DNA from: Spirochaetaceae bacterium
Lineage (GTDB): Bacteria; Spirochaetota; Spirochaetia; SZUA-6; Fen-1364
Length of the DNA: 15,031 nucleotides
NCBI GenBank assembly: GCA_003170115.1
Contig: PMZS01000385.1
Location: forward strand, 1 to 15,031
Direction of reading: 5' to 3'
The notes under the pieces are model-generated. The model was not told the origin of the DNA. It saw only the letters and a list, made by a program, of their open reading frames with translations, and did not search any database. A program made the position numbers and the translations under genes. Numbering within the stretch: position 1 is the stretch's first letter; every line of letters begins with the position of its first letter. Below are positions 14,218 through 15,031 of the stretch, one piece after another.

Positions 14218-15031
14218 TCGACGAGGCGGTCTGCCGGGCCGGGCCGAGCCTGGCGCTGATCAAGTACTGGGGAAAATCGGTGAAGGGAGACAACCTTCCC
14301 GCCACGCCGAGCCTCGCGGTGACCCTCGGCGGAGTTCACACGGAGACGCGGGCCTCGGTTGTGGCCGGAATGGCGCCTTCGGTGGCTGGGCAGGACACGA
14401 TGAGCGTGGATGGTGCCGCCCAGGACCCGGCGCGCTATTCCTTTTTCTTCGAAACCCTGAGGCACACCCTCGGGATCACGGCCCGGTTCAGGGCAGCCAG
14501 CATGAACACCTTTCCCACCTCGGCGGGCCTGGCAAGCTCTTCGTCGGGATTCGCTGCTCTCACCGGCGCGTGCGCCCGGGCCGCCGGCTGCGAGCCCTCG
14601 CCTGCCGACCTTTCCGCGATCGCGCGGGCGGGCTCGGCGTCCGCCGCCCGCTCCGTGTTCGGCGGCTTCGTGCTCCTTCCCGCGGGCGGGCACAGGGCCC
14701 GCCAGATCTACGGGCCCGAGCACTGGCCGGACCTCCGCATCGTCGTCGCGGTCACCCACCGTGCACCCAAGCCCGTGCCCTCCCGCCGCGCCATGGAGGA
14801 GACACGCGCGAGCTCGCCCTATTACTTCTCCTGGATCAAGGAGTCCGCCGAGCTGCTCCCCGAGGCCCTGCGCGCCCTGGAGACTCGCGACCTCGAGCTT
14901 CTGGGAGAGACGGCGCGGCGCAGCTACAGCCTCATGCATGGCGCCATCCTCGGCGCACGGCCTCCCCTGCTGTACTGGCTGCCCGCCACGGTGGCGGTGA
15001 TCCACGCGTGCGCGGCGATGAGGGCAGCGGG
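14214..15031 (+). CDS. mvaD: Diphosphomevalonate decarboxylase, C-terminus outside window
   Basis: The first 272 codons of a GHMP-family enzyme that phosphorylates and decarboxylates mevalonate diphosphate to isopentenyl diphosphate. Signatures: SLALIKYWGK (12-21), diagnostic for this enzyme; NTFPTSAGLASSSSGFAALT (98-117), the ATP-binding GHMP loop; RAGSASAARSVFGG (138-151), the substrate-binding loop; KPVPSRRAM (186-194); and MHGAILGARPPLLYW (241-255). The loop usually reads GSGSACRS, and here it is GSASAARS, a mild change. The GTG at 14214 overlaps the mvaA stop as GTGA, and GGAAGG (14202-14207) lies 6 bases upstream, so start and coupling are well supported. The remaining C-terminal residues, including the catalytic Asp region, lie past base 15031. 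Mevalonate kinase and other pathway genes are likely to follow. Confidence 0.94.
   Translation, partial: MIDEAVCRAGPSLALIKYWGKSVKGDNLPATPSLAVTLGGVHTETRASVVAGMAPSVAGQDTMSVDGAAQDPARYSFFFETLRHTLGITARFRAASMNTFPTSAGLASSSSGFAALTGACARAAGCEPSPADLSAIARAGSASAARSVFGGFVLLPAGGHRARQIYGPEHWPDLRIVVAVTHRAPKPVPSRRAMEETRASSPYYFSWIKESAELLPEALRALETRDLELLGETARRSYSLMHGAILGARPPLLYWLPATVAVIHACAAMRAA

Noticed and set aside
14064..15005. 313-codon minus-strand open frame
   Set aside because: It is antisense to mvaD and the mvaA end, both identified by diagnostic motifs.

Overview
The window is GC-rich and gene-dense. It has clear GGAGG-type ribosome binding sites, frequent GTG starts and recognisable sigma-70-like promoters, so it is bacterial. 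A secreted DOMON protein, a LysM protein behind a membrane anchor and a heme O synthase relic suggest a Gram-negative-type envelope with respiratory ancestry. The isoprenoid genes belong to the mevalonate pathway (class II HMG-CoA reductase, diphosphomevalonate decarboxylase). Among bacteria this fits lineages such as spirochaetes or myxobacteria-like groups, but no gene here fixes the taxon. No tRNA, rRNA, CRISPR array, insertion sequence or origin was seen, and no gene-free stretch exceeds about 150 bases.

Layout. Positions 1-1842 (minus strand): a secreted DOMON-domain protein cut by the window edge, preceded by a single-pass membrane protein with a C-terminal LysM domain. Positions 1956-6026 (plus strand): five consecutive paralogous genes of unknown function, called P1 to P5 here. 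They are soluble, mostly helical proteins of about 230-300 residues that share a chain of conserved motifs. A strong promoter sits between P1 and P2 and a strong hairpin between P4 and P5, so the array seems to be read as P1, P2-P4 and (reduced) P5. This is the least explained part of the window. Positions 6050-7902 (minus): a metallo-beta-lactamase-fold hydrolase followed by a PLP aminotransferase, probably one operon. Positions 7986-8618 (plus): a heme O synthase (cyoE/ctaB) gene that has lost about three transmembrane helices internally and is frameshifted near its end. Positions 8631-9800 (minus): an AAA ATPase of the DUF4143 type with a perfect palindrome just upstream of its start.

Positions 9879-11715 (minus): a PPP-family phosphatase followed one base later by a HipA-like kinase, a tightly coupled kinase/phosphatase pair. 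Positions 11856-15031 (plus): a mevalonate/isoprenoid operon with polyprenyl diphosphate synthase, mvaA and mvaD (cut by the window edge), spaced by 7 bases and then overlapping by 4.

How the genes work together: mvaA and mvaD supply steps towards isopentenyl diphosphate, which the upstream prenyl synthase elongates. The kinase and phosphatase probably act on each other's substrates. The five paralogs probably act as a set, possibly as subunits of one complex, with the divergent LysM protein as a candidate envelope partner; this last point is inference from position only.
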